64,000 bases of DNA, taken from Carya illinoinensis. Its lineage: Eukaryota; Streptophyta; Magnoliopsida; Fagales; Juglandaceae. The number at the start of each line of letters is the position of its first letter. Position 1 is the stretch's first letter. The notes beneath the pieces are model-generated. The model had not been told where the DNA came from and did not search any database. It saw only the letters and a list, made by a program, of their open reading frames with translations. Made by a program: the position numbers and the translations under genes. Below are positions 35,001 to 47,027 of the stretch, in pieces. The stretch lies in NCBI RefSeq assembly GCF_018687715.1, contig NC_056765.1, positions 25,609,129 through 25,673,128 of the forward strand, read 5' to 3'.

Positions 35001-35790
35001 CTGTGGATTATGTTTCAAAATGGGTAGAGGCCATCGCTTGCAAAAAAAAATGACCATTGTGTTGTCCTAAAATTTTTACAATCTTTGTTTGCTTGCTTTG
35101 GCATGCCCAAAGTTATCATTAGTGATGGGGGTTCTTATTTTTGCAACAAATCATTTTCTATACTCATGAAGAAATATGGTATCATATACCGAGTTTCTAC
35201 CCCTTATCACCTTTAAACAAATGGGCAAACAGAATTTGCAAACAGAGAGACTGGTCAGTTAAGCTTCTTGATACTTTGTCGGCTTATAGGACAAATTTTA
35301 AAACTAATATAGGGATGTCCCCTTATCGATTAGTTTTTGGTAAAGTTTGTCATTTACTTGTTCATATTCAACATCGAGCTCTTAGGGCTATAAAACATGT
35401 TAACATGTCACTTGATGAAGTTTCAAGGTTGAGAAAATTGTAGATCAATGAATTGGATGAAACCTGTCTAGATGCCTATGACAATGCTTAGTTGGCAAAG
35501 GAACGCATGAAAATTCTATATAATCAGAAAATTCATCCCAAACATTTCACACTTGGTTAGGAAGTTCTTCTTTACAACTCTTGCTTACATATTTTTCCTA
35601 CTAAATTGAAATTCCAATGGAGAGGGCTGTACATTATAAAGGATGTTCATCCTTACAAGGCAGTAGACATTATCAATCTGAAGAACAACAATAGCTTCAC
35701 TATCAATGGACAACATCTAAAATCGTTTATGATTGCCTTTGATCCAAACGAAGAGACATTGCTTGTACAAGACCTCAGGGAAGTTTTTTT
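32028..35790 (+). pseudogene. Athila-like pol (PR, RT, RNase H, integrase), heavily decayed
   Basis: Protease VLLDLGSSVNLL (about 32,310-32,342), RT start [19 protein letters not shown] active box FMDDFSSFEKS (about 33,672-33,704), RT connection [20 protein letters not shown], RNase H DHSAIKYLANKDAKPR, integrase DFMG and later TLSAYRTNFKTNIGMSPYR, and the C-terminal block [14 protein letters not shown]. At least a dozen stops or shifts. It keeps the catalytic Asp-Asp that the minus-strand copy has lost. Confidence 0.85.
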
Positions 35791-36665
35791 TTTTTTTTTA
35801 ATTTTGATTTTGATTTTTTTTTTTGTTTATCTTCCCTTTACAGTTTTCTTTAATTTTATTTTGTCTTTTATCTATATTTGTTATTTTGTTTTGATTTTAT
35901 ATCACATGCTAAGTTGTCTGTTTTGCTTACTTATTCCTAAGCATTTTGTTTTCTTCAATTCGATACATTGAGGATCATGTCTCTCACTAGTAGGGGTAGC
36001 ATGTGTGCATAGGATAACACAATTTTTGCATTAATGTGATGTGCCTTGATACACAAATGATTGACACGCTTTATTTCTAGCATTTTGTGAAATTTGAGCA
36101 CCTTGGTGGAGTGGTTGAGCGGAATTATTTTGTAAAGATTTATTTTCAAGCATAAGCATAGAGCATGATTTTTGATGCATCATATTTTGTTAATGTGTGG
36201 TTTGAAACACCAGGATGCTATACTTATTGAGGTGAGATTTGGTAAGATTTATATAGAATGAAGGAAAAATTTTGAAGGACATTTTACACATGTTTACACA
36301 GGTAGTATTCATCATTTATTGTTCACTGATTTAACAATAAGAAGTAAACTACAGGACTATCAAGTCATGTTTTCAAGAAAAAGAAAAACAAAAAAAAGAG
36401 AGAGAAAGGAAAAAAAAAGAAAAAAAAAATAAAAGAGATTTGAAAAGAAGAGAGAGAGAAAAAAAGAGAGAATAAATGTGGCTTAGATAGCTTTCCTAAG
36501 TAAAGGGCTAGAAACAATTACCCAAAATTTTGGGGGTTGGATGTTCAACCTTTAGATAGAGTTAGCATGAAAACTGCTAATCTCTTGAACTTTAAGGTAG
36601 TTGGAATTAGTAATGATTCACCTTAAAGTTGAATGCTCTAACAAAATAACCCACACTGGCTAGAG
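35791..36665 (+). other. Athila-like 3' noncoding region, no env
   Basis: T-rich and (GA)n/A-rich stretches; matches in reverse complement to about 56,870-57,640 of the other Athila copy (for example TCTCTCACTAGT, the CTAGAAACA block, TTTTGGGGGTTG). It breaks off at about 36,665, short of the polypurine tract and 3' LTR. Confidence 0.6.
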
Positions 36666-36793
36666 AGAAGTCAGAGCTTCTATATTTGGGAGGTGGATTC
36701 AATCTTCCTGCACTTATTGTTGCTACTTTTTCACTCTAAGTTAAAAATAGATCAGATACTAGATTACAAGGTCCTCTTCAACTCTTTGATCAT

Positions 36794-37762
36794 TTGCCAT
36801 CTCAACAACAGCTTCACTCAATAATGGACTTGGATTCTCTTATCACTCAAACTGAAGCCTTGTCATGGCATGATCTCAACCTTCATCCTGCACTAGAGAC
36901 AGCAAAAGCCATTTCAAACAAAATCTTGATTAGAAGGTTAGTAGTAGATAGGCCATTAAACAAATTTGCTATTCACTCTTGTATCAAAACATCATGGAAT
37001 TTCATTCAAAATTTTCTCATTGAAGACATGGAGACAAACAAGTTCATTTTTAATTTTAGATCTCTCCAAGATAAGCTCTGAGTTCTTAACCAAGCTCATT
37101 GGAATTTCAAAGGGCATCTGTTAGTTCTAAAATCGGGGTCTCTTAGGGTTGCTCTTCAAGAAATTAATCTAAATCATGCAACTTTCTATGTGCAAATACA
37201 TGGTCTACCTCTTGATTATATAACTCTTAATAATACTGTTGAGATTGGGAAAACACTTGATAACTTGATTAAGGTGGAAGAAGACCCTCTCTATGGTTTA
37301 GCCTTAAGAAAATTCATTAGAATTAAAGTTGAGATAGATGTCACTAAACCTCTCTAGCAAGGATTTATAATGCCAAGAGAAGAAAACCCTAAAATATGGG
37401 TAGCTATCAAGTATGAAAAACTCACAGACCTTTTTTATGCCTATGGAAGACTCGGTCACTCTCAAGTTTTCTATGGCTATCTAAGTTCAACCCCCAAAAG
37501 ATTCATATAGGGTCATTTTTCAGCAAACAAATAGAGGGCAACATGAAGAAGTAGAACCAATGGATAATACCACTCAAGCTACACTGCTATACAGAAAATC
37601 CAACCAAGAGAAGGAAGCAAGCTTTGCAAGCAAACAATGAGAAATAAATCAATTCGCACAAAGGGGCAAGCATAATCATACTAGGGGGCAATCCGAGAGC
37701 ATCTTAGCTATGGTGAATGACATTTGTAGTTAGGCAAAAGCTCCATGTGAATGGCTCCAAGT
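36794..37762 (+). pseudogene. LINE ORF1 (DUF4283 / CCHC type), first part
   Basis: Plus-strand frame with LNQAHWNFKGHLLVLKSG (DUF4283 pattern with the conserved Trp-x-Phe-x-Gly), then IHGLPLDYI, then a zinc-knuckle-like YAYGRLGHS where Cys residues have been lost. Stops at 37,079-37,081, at about 37,357 and later. The Tekay element inserted at 37,763; LINE sequence resumes at 47,028. Confidence 0.65.
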
Positions 37763-39840
37763 TGTGATGCCCCCAAATCCCCACGCACGGACACGGGGAA
37801 ATCGAGACGTCCGGATGATGACAACCCGGGTCACCACCCTATCGACGAGTGCCAAGTGTGTGTAAAAGCAACAAATGTGCACGAAGGGACACGCAGCGGA
37901 TAACGAAAATCATATAACTAAGTACCAGAATTTTATCTTAATATAAAACAAACGGTTTAAAACATACATAAATAAAATATTACAAGATACAAATATAGTT
38001 TTAAACCAAACTATAAAGCATGACTTCGACTCAAAACTCTGGCGGAGCCGCATCCTCGGGCTCAGCCTCCTCCTCCTCCTCCTCGAATCCTGCACCAAAA
38101 TCTACGGAACCAAAAAAATGGTACCGCAGGTAAGTAAAATCCAAACACCACCAATAAAAACATATAGAACTCAAGCAATATGCATGAAGTGATGCCAATG
38201 CACAAAACCCATAAAAACATATTTTTCCACGCACGCCAAAAATCCCATTTGGCCTAAAAACAAACCTTTCCAAATATCACGCCAAAAGTCACATTTGGCC
38301 CATATCCATCTCAAACCATTATCCAATTAAACCGTATGCACCATGACTTCCCCTAGGGGTCATGCGCACACCCTGGCTCCAGTGCCACACCGCAGGTTTC
38401 GACCACGCATGTGACACCTAACGAGCGATGCCCAGTTCCGCGCCCCGCACGTTCGTAGCCAAGTATCCTCTAGCCCTCGCCAGCGAAGGGTCACGGAGTC
38501 GGTGTGTAGAGCGATGCCCGGTTCCGCGCCCGGCGCGTTCGTAGCCAAGCATCCCCTAGCCCCCTCTCCCGTCGTCGCCCAGCGACAACTCAGGGGACGT
38601 CACTCAGTTTATTCCACTCCCAAGTGACTAGAGGAGCTCCACCGAGATAATACCCCATCCCGGCTTGGGGTCGTGATACACACGCACTCGAAAATCCACT
38701 TACGCCAATAAAACAGGCTTTTTTCAATTAAATAAAAATGCATGTGCATGCACCATGTAAATGCGATATTAATGCACAAAATAATCAACCATCCATAAAT
38801 CAACAAAACCAAGCACTCCGTCCACAACCCATCCAATCCCTGAACTCTTCGGACTCAGTCCGGAATCAGCCAACCAACAGATAAATATTTATTGAATGAG
38901 CAAAATATATTTAAATCTGAAAGTAGGGTTTGGAAAATACTTACAGCGCTATATGGTATTTTTAGAAAGCTTGCAGCATTGCAAACGGCGGAAGGGAAGC
39001 AACATAACAGTGAAAATTCACTGTGGCCGTGGGTTGTAAAATACCCACTTTTGAACGGGGACAAACCAGGGCTTGGGATTGATAGGGAATGGTCTAAGGA
39101 TGATTATGAAGCTATTGGAAGTGAAGTTTGGCCGTGGGTGACGGCGAAAACGGTGGAGGGAGGCCGGATTTCTCAAAATGGAAAGCTAGCTCGTGGGAGC
39201 TGTTCCGGTGGCTATTAGGGGCCGGAAATGGGTGGGTTAGGATGGCAAGGAACCGATGATGAAGTGGTGAAGAGGTGGTGGCCAGAGGTGGAGCGACGGC
39301 GGTGGATCGAGGCAAAAACCGTGGGGCTTCTTGGGCGTTTTCCGGCCAAACGGCTGGCTGGATGGGGCTGAGGTTCGGGGGGTGGTGCGCCGGAGGGAGG
39401 GGAAGGTTTTGGTGGGGGTGGTGTGCCCCACGGTGGCCAGCGGTGGTGGGTCTGGGCAGAAGACAGCTTCGGCATGGGAGAGGAGAGAGAGAGAGACAAA
39501 CGGGACGCGGGAAGAAGAAAAAGAAAAGGAAGAAGAAAAAGAAAAGAAAGAAAAAAGAAAAAGAAAAAGAAAGAAGAAAAAGAAAAGAGAAAAAGAGAAA
39601 AAGGAAAAAAGGGAAAAAGAGATATAGGAAGAAATGAGGTCCAATCCTCACTCCGGACAACAAAACAAATCCGCTGAGAACGAGATTAAAAACCGTAAAA
39701 CAATTAAATAAATGAAACACAACATCCAACAAATAAAAACCAAATTTTAAAACGCAATAAATTAAAATAAATAAACTAATATATTAATTAAAATAAAAAC
39801 AACTCTTCAGTGAAAATACACATAAAAGCGGGTCATCACA
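37763..39840 (-). repeat. 3' LTR of the Tekay element (left copy)
   Basis: Plus strand TGTGATGCCC...GGGTCATCACA. Contains an 86-bp tandem duplication with GAGCGATGCCC at 38,423 and 38,509, and an uninterrupted 114-nt purine tract at 39,509-39,622 (pyrimidine on the element's sense strand). Confidence 0.93.
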
Positions 39841-39854
39841 TCCTCCCCCCCTTA
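39841..39854 (-). promoter_or_regulatory. Polypurine tract of the Tekay element
   Basis: Minus strand AAGGGGGGGAGGA directly before the 3' LTR. Confidence 0.85.
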
Positions 39855-39960
39855 AAAACAAATTTCGTCCTCGAAATTTGTAAGATCAACCACCAACTTA
39901 AAACAAGCCACATAAAAACACATAAACTAGCTGTGACCAAGATTAAGATACATACCTTCA

Positions 39961-42900
39961 TTATTCCAACAAGTATGAGTACTGCTCCCTCATGTCCGCT
40001 ACTTTCTCCCAAGAGAAGTCTTGAGCTAACGGATCTTCCCAAGCCACCTTAACCAGAGGTATCGTCTTGGACCTCAACTGTTACTCCTTCCAATTCATGA
40101 TCTGCGACGGAACAACCTCATAAGTGAGATCCGGTTGCAACTGAATACCCTCTGGGTCGACGAAGCGTGGCTCTTGCTGTCAAAAGCTCTTCTTCAGGGA
40201 CGATATGTGGAAGACATCATGAATATCCCCAAAATATTCTGGCAAAGCAACTCTATAGGCGACGGACCCTACCTTCTCCAGAATCTGAAAAGGGCCGACA
40301 TACCTCGGATCCAACTTCCTCTTCTTACCAAAACGCTTAACACCTCTCATGAGAGAGACTTTAAGGTAAACCCAATCACCAACTTCAAAAGATAACTCTC
40401 TCCTCCTGGTATCAGCGTAGCTTTTCTGGCGACTCTGAGCTGCCGCCATTTTATCTCTGATGATCCAGACTTGGCTTTGCATCTCTTGAATTATTTCGGG
40501 TCCAATTATCCTACTCTCCCAGACTTCATCCCAACACAAGGGCGACCTGCACTTTCTCCCATAAAGAGCTTCATAGGGAGCCATCTGAATGGTCGCATGG
40601 AAGCTATTATTATATGCAAACTCGATGAGCGGCAAATGGTTTTCCCAACTCCCTTGAAATTCCATGACACATGCTCGCAACATGTCTTCAAGGGTCTGAA
40701 TGGTGCGCTCTGATTGGCCGTCTGTTTGCGGGTGATATGCAGTACTGAACTTCAACTTAGTACCTAAAGCTGCCTGCAAACTCTTCCAGAACTGTAACGT
40801 AAACCTTGGGTCTCGATCCGACACTATACTCTTTGGTATGCCGTGCAGTCGCACTATTTCTTTCACGTACAAGCGTGTCAACTTACCCAAGGAGTCGGTG
40901 TTATTAACAGGCAGGAAATGAGCACTTTTCATTAACCGGTCAACAATCACCCGAACAGAATTTTTCCCACTAGGCGTTCTCGGCAAACCCACTACAAAGT
41001 CCACCGTGATGTCATCCCATTTCCACTCAGGAATAGGGAGGGGTTGGAGCATACCTGCAGGTCTTTGATGCTCGGCCTTCACTTGACGGCATGTGTGGTA
41101 TTTCTCAACATATAAGGCAATATCCTTCTTCATTCCATCCCACCAGTAATTTTTCTTCAAGTCCTGATACATCTTTGTACTGCCAGGATGATATGAATAA
41201 GGGGCCACATGAGCTTCTGCCATGATCCGCTCCTTGAATTCTGAATCTTTGGGGACCACTCTGCGATCTCGGAACCGAAGTATCCCATCTTTATCCATGC
41301 TATAATGCAACGGCCCTCGAGATTTTCTGACCCTTTTTCTGATATTCAACAGCTTTGGATCCTTCCTTTGAAGAGTCTTCAACTTCTCAAAATCAGTTAC
41401 CCGAATATCAAGAACTGAAGATAAAATCTCTTCTTGCTGCGAACTCTCAATAAGGAGCCTTCTCATCCCACAAAGCAACGAATTCAATTCCGATGGCTCG
41501 GCTTCATCTTCTAAGTGCGATTTTCGGCTCAAAGCATCAGCAACTATATTAGCCTTCCCCGGATGATATTTGATCTCACACTGGTAGTCACTGATTAGCT
41601 CTAGCCATCGCCTCTGCCTCATGTTAAGATTTTTCTGGGAAAACAAATGCTTCAAGCTCTTGTGATCAGTGTATACCTCGCATGCTTCCCCATAGAAAAA
41701 GTGTTGCCAGATCTTGAGTGCAAAAACAATCGCAGCCAATTCCAAATCGTGCGTCGGATAATTTTTCTCATGGTCCTTTAGCTGACGAGATGCATAGGCA
41801 ACAACCCGTCCTTCCTGCATAAGGACACAACCCAAACCAAACTTAGACACATCATTGAAGACTACGAATGGCTTATGCGGTTCTGGGAGCGCTAACACTG
41901 GCGCCGTCGTCAATCTGTTCTTTAATTCTTGGAAGCTTCTCTCACACTTATCTAACCAAACGAATTCTGTATTCTTCCGAGTCAGAGCTGTGAGAGGTCC
42001 ATATAGGCGAGCAAATCCCTCCACAAATCTTCGGTAATAACCAGCAAGCCCCAAGAAACTCCGGATCTCGCGCACTGTAGTCGGGCGCAGCCATGACAAA
42101 ATGGCTTCCACCTTACTAGGATCAACAGTCACTCTGTCTCGGGAAATCATATGCCCAAGAAATCTTACTTCCTCCAGCCAGAATTCACACTTGCTAAGCT
42201 TGGCATAAAGCTGGTGTTCTCTCAATTTCCCAAGTACCAGACGAAGATGATACACATGTTCTTCAACATCTCGGGAATAAATCAGAATATCATCGATGAA
42301 TACTACCACAAAGGAATCCAGATAAGGTCGAAATACTCGATTCATTAAATCCATAAAAGTGGCAGGGGCATTAGCTAACCCAAACGGCATCACCTTAAAT
42401 TCATAATGCCCGTACCTCGACCTGAAAGCAGTTTTAGGCACATCCTTGTCTCTGATCCTCAGTTGGTAGTATCCCGACCTCAGATCAATTTTAGAGAACA
42501 CAGCTGCTCCTTGAAGCTGATCAAATAAATCATCAATTCGCGGGAGAGGATATTTATTTTTGATGGTCACCTTGTTTAATTCCCGATAATCTATGCACAT
42601 ACGGAGGGTTCCATCTTTCTTTTTAACAAACAAAACTGGTGCACCCCACGGTGAAGTACTAGGCTGAATAAATCCCTTCTCTACCAGCTCTTGCAGCTGA
42701 GTCTTCAACTCTTTTAATTCAGCCGGTGCCATGCGATAAGGAGCTTTATGTACAGGAGCCGCTCCAGGTTCCAAGTCGATAACAAACTCCATTTCCCGAA
42801 CAGGGGGTAGTCCGGGCAAGTCATCCACAAACACATCGGGAAATTCTTCTACAACTGGAATGTCTACCAAAGACTTCTCCTCGGACGGCGTGGACACCAT

Positions 42901-43343
42901 CTGAACTAAGAATGCATCCGCTCCCCATACAATCTCTCTTTTTGCTTGAATTGCCGATATAATTATCAGCTTTTCTTTCAATTTACTCCCCGCAAATTCC
43001 AGACAATCACCATTTGGAAGCTGAAAGTTAATTATCTGACTTCTGCAATTAATACTCGCAGAATATCGGTATAGCCAATCCATCCCAAGGATGATATCAA
43101 AACCCAACAGCTTAAACACCACCAAATCAGCATCCAAGAACCTTCCCTCAAAATTTAACGAGCATCCCAAAGCAACCTTGGAACACCACACCATTTCACC
43201 ATCGGGTAGAGCCACTACCATAGACTTCGGCAACGGTTCCGTGACCAAATTACACACCCGCGCAAATGTGGAAGATACAAACGACTGTGACGCACCGGAA
43301 TCAAACAAAGTGCAAGCATAAAACTCATACAAACGGACTCTTC
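39961..43343 (-). pseudogene. Tekay pol: protease, RT, RNase H, integrase, chromodomain-like tail (two stops)
   Basis: The frame is open from 43,343 to 40,182 (1,054 codons after the presumed splice acceptor). In order: protease [14 protein letters not shown] with [13 protein letters not shown] and the intact FIDDIL box, RNase H ([30 protein letters not shown]), integrase zinc region [17 protein letters not shown], core acids in [16 protein letters not shown] and SERTIQ. Odd: the first Cys of the integrase CX2C reads Tyr (KYHTC). The frame meets TGA at 40,180-40,182, yet continues family-like as a chromodomain-type C-terminus (VVPSQIMNWKE, then VKVAWED) with a second stop TAA at 40,081-40,083 and a natural end at 39,961. 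Two stops, so inactive as it stands. Confidence 0.88.
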
Positions 43344-43440
43344 CTGAACCAAACACATTAACCCATGAAATCCAAAAAGCAAAGGAGAAACCAAATATAC
43401 CTAAAAATTAAATCCAACTTAAAATTAAATTAATCCATAC
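43344..43440 (-). other. Candidate 97-nt spliceosomal intron between gag and protease of the Tekay element
   Basis: Minus strand ACAG|GTATGG at 43,441/43,440 and GGTTCAG|GAAGAG at 43,344/43,343; T-rich body (more than half T), branch-like GTTAATG about 20 nt from the acceptor. Removing it restores one continuous frame from gag into protease, with a Gly codon split 1+2. Unspliced, the gag frame stops after three codons (TAA 43,430-43,432), while the pol frame is closed upstream by TAA at 43,408-43,410. The frames therefore do not overlap. Confidence 0.65.
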
Positions 43441-44646
43441 CTGTAATTACTCCAGCATCATGGGTCGCTGGTGCCTCATCATCCACCTCTCCGGGTGTGA
43501 CAGCATAAACCCGGGTTTATCTCGGATTGGTTCTTCCACCGCGTCTACTTCCACGGCTTCCTTGAACTCTGACGGGGCACTCCCGAGCAATATGTCCCAC
43601 TTGGCCGCACCGGTAACACTGGGGTCCACTACTCAGCCAGCACTCGCCCTCATGGGCTCTATTACATGCTCCACAAATTGGCACTCGTCCTCCCATACGA
43701 ACACCTGAGGATGCTTGAGATCGAGTTCCAGTCCACTGAATAAATTTCTGAGGCGAACCCGAGCTGCTTCCTTCACCAGAAAAACTCCGCCTCTTATGCC
43801 CTGGAGGGGAGCCCATACTCAGATTATTTTCTCGCTCCACAAGGGTGGCCACATCCACTAATCCTGAAAAGTGGATATCCGATGGCTGACCACCATACGG
43901 CGTATATCAGGGTGTAGTCCCTCCTGAAAACGATAAGCTCGCATCTCCTCTGTGGCGATAAAGTGGGGAGCAAATCGCCCAAGTTCTATGAATCTCCGGG
44001 AGTACTGTTCCACAATTGTGCCCCCTTGGACCAAATTTGAGAACTCTCTTGCCTTTTGCTTCCTTACCGATGCGGAAAAGAAGCGGTCGTTAAATTCTTT
44101 CTTGAAGCGCTGCCAGGTCACAGCAGCGAAAGATCCCAATTCTGATTCCAGCATCACCCTCTTGGTATCCCACCAATTAGACGCGGTGCCTTGCAACAGA
44201 TAGCTGGTGTAGAGTACCTGTTGCGTCTCGTTGCAACCACACACCTCAAATGTTCTTTCCAGGTCTTTGATCCATTTTTCAGCTTGAAGTGGATCCTTTT
44301 CTCCAGTGAAGTGTGGAGTTCTATGCGCCAGGAAGCGCTCATAGGTGCATCCGGCTTGCATCATGCTACTGGACCCTCCTGGGTACATCCAAGGCCCTCC
44401 CTGATGTGGCCAAGGACCTCCTGGTTGTGGCCAAAACCCTCCTTGCTGTGGACAAGGCCCTCCTTGTTGTGGCCAGGGACCCCCTTGTTGTGGCCAAGGT
44501 CCTCCTTGTTGTGGCCAAGGCCTTGTCTGTTGTGGCCTAATATTCTGCTGCATAAACTCTGTTATCTGCCGTATTGCTTCGGCTATGGAGTCATCTCTTG
44601 AGGTATTGTCCCGTGGCTCCTGAGTAGATTTCCTTGGTCTCCCCAT
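43441..44646 (-). pseudogene. Tekay Gag with repeated WPQQGGP heptapeptides and zinc knuckle; one frameshift, one stop
   Basis: MGRPRKSTQEPRD start at 44,646. Residues about 43-90 are seven heptapeptides of the type P-W-P-Q-Q-G-G, encoded by a 21-bp minisatellite. Then the retrotransposon gag domain (FTGEKDPLQAEKWIKDLERT, NWWDTKR, FNDRFFSASVRKQKAREF) and LHPDIRRMVV. The frame breaks at about 43,860 by loss of one base (the other copy near 55,080 has the intact stretch) and goes on with GHKRRSFSGEGSSSG, CGACNRAHEGEC and the knuckle CYRCGQVGHIAREC. TAA at 43,517-43,519 interrupts; the frame then runs to the candidate donor at 43,441. Confidence 0.85.
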
Positions 44647-44935
44647 TTTCCTGCCACCACAACCTTTGACCCCCTTTCAGAAAACAAAAAATAAATAAAA
44701 CCAACAACAAACAAAAACAGAACCAAAGACCAACACCACATCACAGAAAACAAAAGAAGCCAACTTGCAAAAACATAACTAAATAAATAAAAACAAACAA
44801 ACAAGCTCAAACAAATAAAGCAAATAAAACAAATTAAATAACTGTACTTAACATAATTTTTTTTTTTAAAACACAACCTTAAAAAAAATATTCTGGTACT
44901 ACCTACGGGACATGTGGTTTTACCCAGAGCCAAAC

Positions 44936-44948
44936 TGCTCTGATACCA
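44936..44948 (-). promoter_or_regulatory. Primer-binding site of the Tekay element (tRNA-iMet)
   Basis: Minus strand, TGGTATCAGAGC close after the 5' LTR end GGGCGTCACA. Confidence 0.92.
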
Positions 44949-44950
44949 CC

Positions 44951-47027
44951 TGTGACGCCCCCAAATCCCCACGCACGGACACGGAGAAATCTAGACGTCC
45001 GGATGATGACAACCCGGGTCACCACCCTATTGACGAGTGCTAAGTGTGTGCAAAAGCAACAAATGTGCACGAAGGGACACGCAGCGAATAACGAAAGTCA
45101 TATAACTAAGTACCAGAATTTTATCTTAATATAAAACAAGCAGTTTAAAACATACATAAATAAAATATTACAAGATACAAATATAGTTTTAAACCAAACT
45201 ATAAAGCATGACTTCGACTCAAAACTCCGGCGAAGCCGTATCCTCGGGCTCAGCCTCCTCCTCCTCCTCGAATCCTGCACCAAAATCTACGGAACCAAAA
45301 AAATGGTATCGCAGGTAAGTAAAATCCAAACACCACCAGATAAAAATATATAGAACTTAAGCAATATGCATGAAGTGATGCCAATGCACAAAACCGATAA
45401 AAACACATTTTTCCATGCACGCCAAAAATCCAATTTGGCCCAAAAACAAACCTTTCCAAATATCACGCTAAAAGTCACATTTGGCCCATATCCATCTCAA
45501 ACCATTATCCAATTAAACCGTATGCACCATGACTTCCCCTAGGGGTCTTCCGCACACCCTGGCTCCAGTGCCATACCACAGGTTACGACCACGCATATGA
45601 CACCTAACGAGCGATGCCCAGTTCCGCGCCCCGCGCGTTCGTAGCCAAGCATCCTCTAGCCCTCGCCAGTGAAGGGTCACGGAGTCGGTGCGTAGAGCGA
45701 TGCCCGGTTCCGCGCTCGGCGCGTTCGTAGCCAAGCATCCCCTAGCCCCCGCTCCCGTCGTTGCCCAGCGACGACTCAGGGGACGTCACTCAGTTTATTC
45801 TGCTCCCGAGTGACCAGAGGAGCTCCACCGAGATAATACCCCATCCCGGCTTGGGGTCGTGATACACACGCACCCGAAAATCCACTTACGCCAATAAAAC
45901 AGGCTTTTCTCAATTAAATAAAAATGCATGTGCATGCACCATGTAAATGCGATATTAATGCACAAAATAATCAACCATCCATAAATCAACAAAACCAAGC
46001 ACTCCGTCCACAGCCCATCCGACCCCCGAACTCCTCGGACTCAGTCCGGAATCAGCCAACCAACCGATAAATATTTATTGAATGAGCAAAATATATTTAA
46101 ATCTGAAAGTAGGGTTTGAAAAATACTTACAGCGCTATACGGTATTTTTAGAAAGCTTGCGGCGTTGCAAATGGCGGAAGGGAAGCAACGTAACAGTGAA
46201 AATTCACTGTGGCCGTGGGTTGTAAAATACCCACTTTTGAACGGGGACAAACCAGGGCTTGGGATTGATAGGGAATGGTCTAGGGATGATTATGAAGCTA
46301 TTGGAAGTGAAGTTTGGCCGTGGGTGGCGGCGAAAACGGTGGAGGGAGGCCGGATTTTCCAAAATGGAAAGTTAGCTCGTGGGAGCTGTTCCGGTGGCTA
46401 TTAGGGGCTGGAAATGGGTGGGTTAGAACGGCAAGGAATCGGTGATGAAGTGGTGAAGAGGTGGTGGCCAGAGGTGGAGCGACGGTGGCGGATCGGGGCA
46501 AAAACTGTGGGGCTTCTTGGGCGTTTTCCGGCCAAACGGCTGGCTGGATGGGGCTGAGGTTCGGTGGGGTGGTGCACCGGAGGGAGGGAAAGGTTTTGGT
46601 GGGGGTGGTGTGCTACACGGTGGCTGGCGGCGGTGGGTCTGGGCAGAAGACAGCTTCGGCGTGGGAGAGGAGAGAGAGAGAGACGAATGGGACGCGGGAA
46701 GAAGAAAAAGAAAAGGAAGAAGAAAAAGAAAAGAAAGAAAAAAGGAAAAGAAAAAGAAAGAAGAAAAAGAAAAGAGGAAAAGAGAAAAAGGAAAAAAGGG
46801 AAAAAGAGATGTAGGAAGAAATGAGGTCCAATCCTCACTCCGGACAACAAAACATATCCGCCGAGAACGAGATTAGAAACCGTAAAACAATTAAATAAAT
46901 GAAACACAACATCCAACAAATAAAAACCAAATTTTAAAACGCAATAAATTAAAATAAATAAACTAATATATTAATTAAAATAAAAACAACCCTTCAGTGA
47001 AAATACACGTAAAAGCGGGTCAACACA
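44951..47027 (-). repeat. 5' LTR of the Tekay element (right copy)
   Basis: Plus strand TGTGACGCCC...GGGTCAACACA, 2,077 bp; nearly the same as 37,763-39,840, including the 86-bp duplication (about 45,610-45,730) and the homopurine tract (about 46,697-46,809). Confidence 0.93.

Larger units (their letters stand above)
37763..47027 (-). mobile_element. Tekay/Del-like Ty3/gypsy chromovirus, 9,265 bp, with target duplications
   Basis: Perfect 5-bp duplication CAAGT at 37,758-37,762 and 47,028-47,032. LTRs of 2,078 and 2,077 bp with few differences, tRNA-iMet primer site, polypurine tract, gag, and a 1,058-codon pol frame on the minus strand, followed by a chromodomain-like tail. It interrupts a LINE ORF1. 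High LTR similarity points to recent insertion, but gag and pol carry a frameshift and several stops. Confidence 0.93.

Noticed and set aside
39112..39732. Overlapping ORFs of 94-206 codons in all frames at 39.1-39.7 kb, and their twins at 46.3-46.9 kb and 51.2-51.9 kb
   Set aside because: They come from the purine-only tract and GC-rich LTR sequence, are duplicated with the LTRs and contain only low-complexity Lys/Glu or Ser/Phe/Pro runs.
43344..43400. Programmed frameshift or stop read-through between Tekay gag and pol
   Set aside because: Gag frame stops at 43,430 and pol frame is closed by TAA at 43,408-43,410, so the frames do not overlap; splicing fits better.
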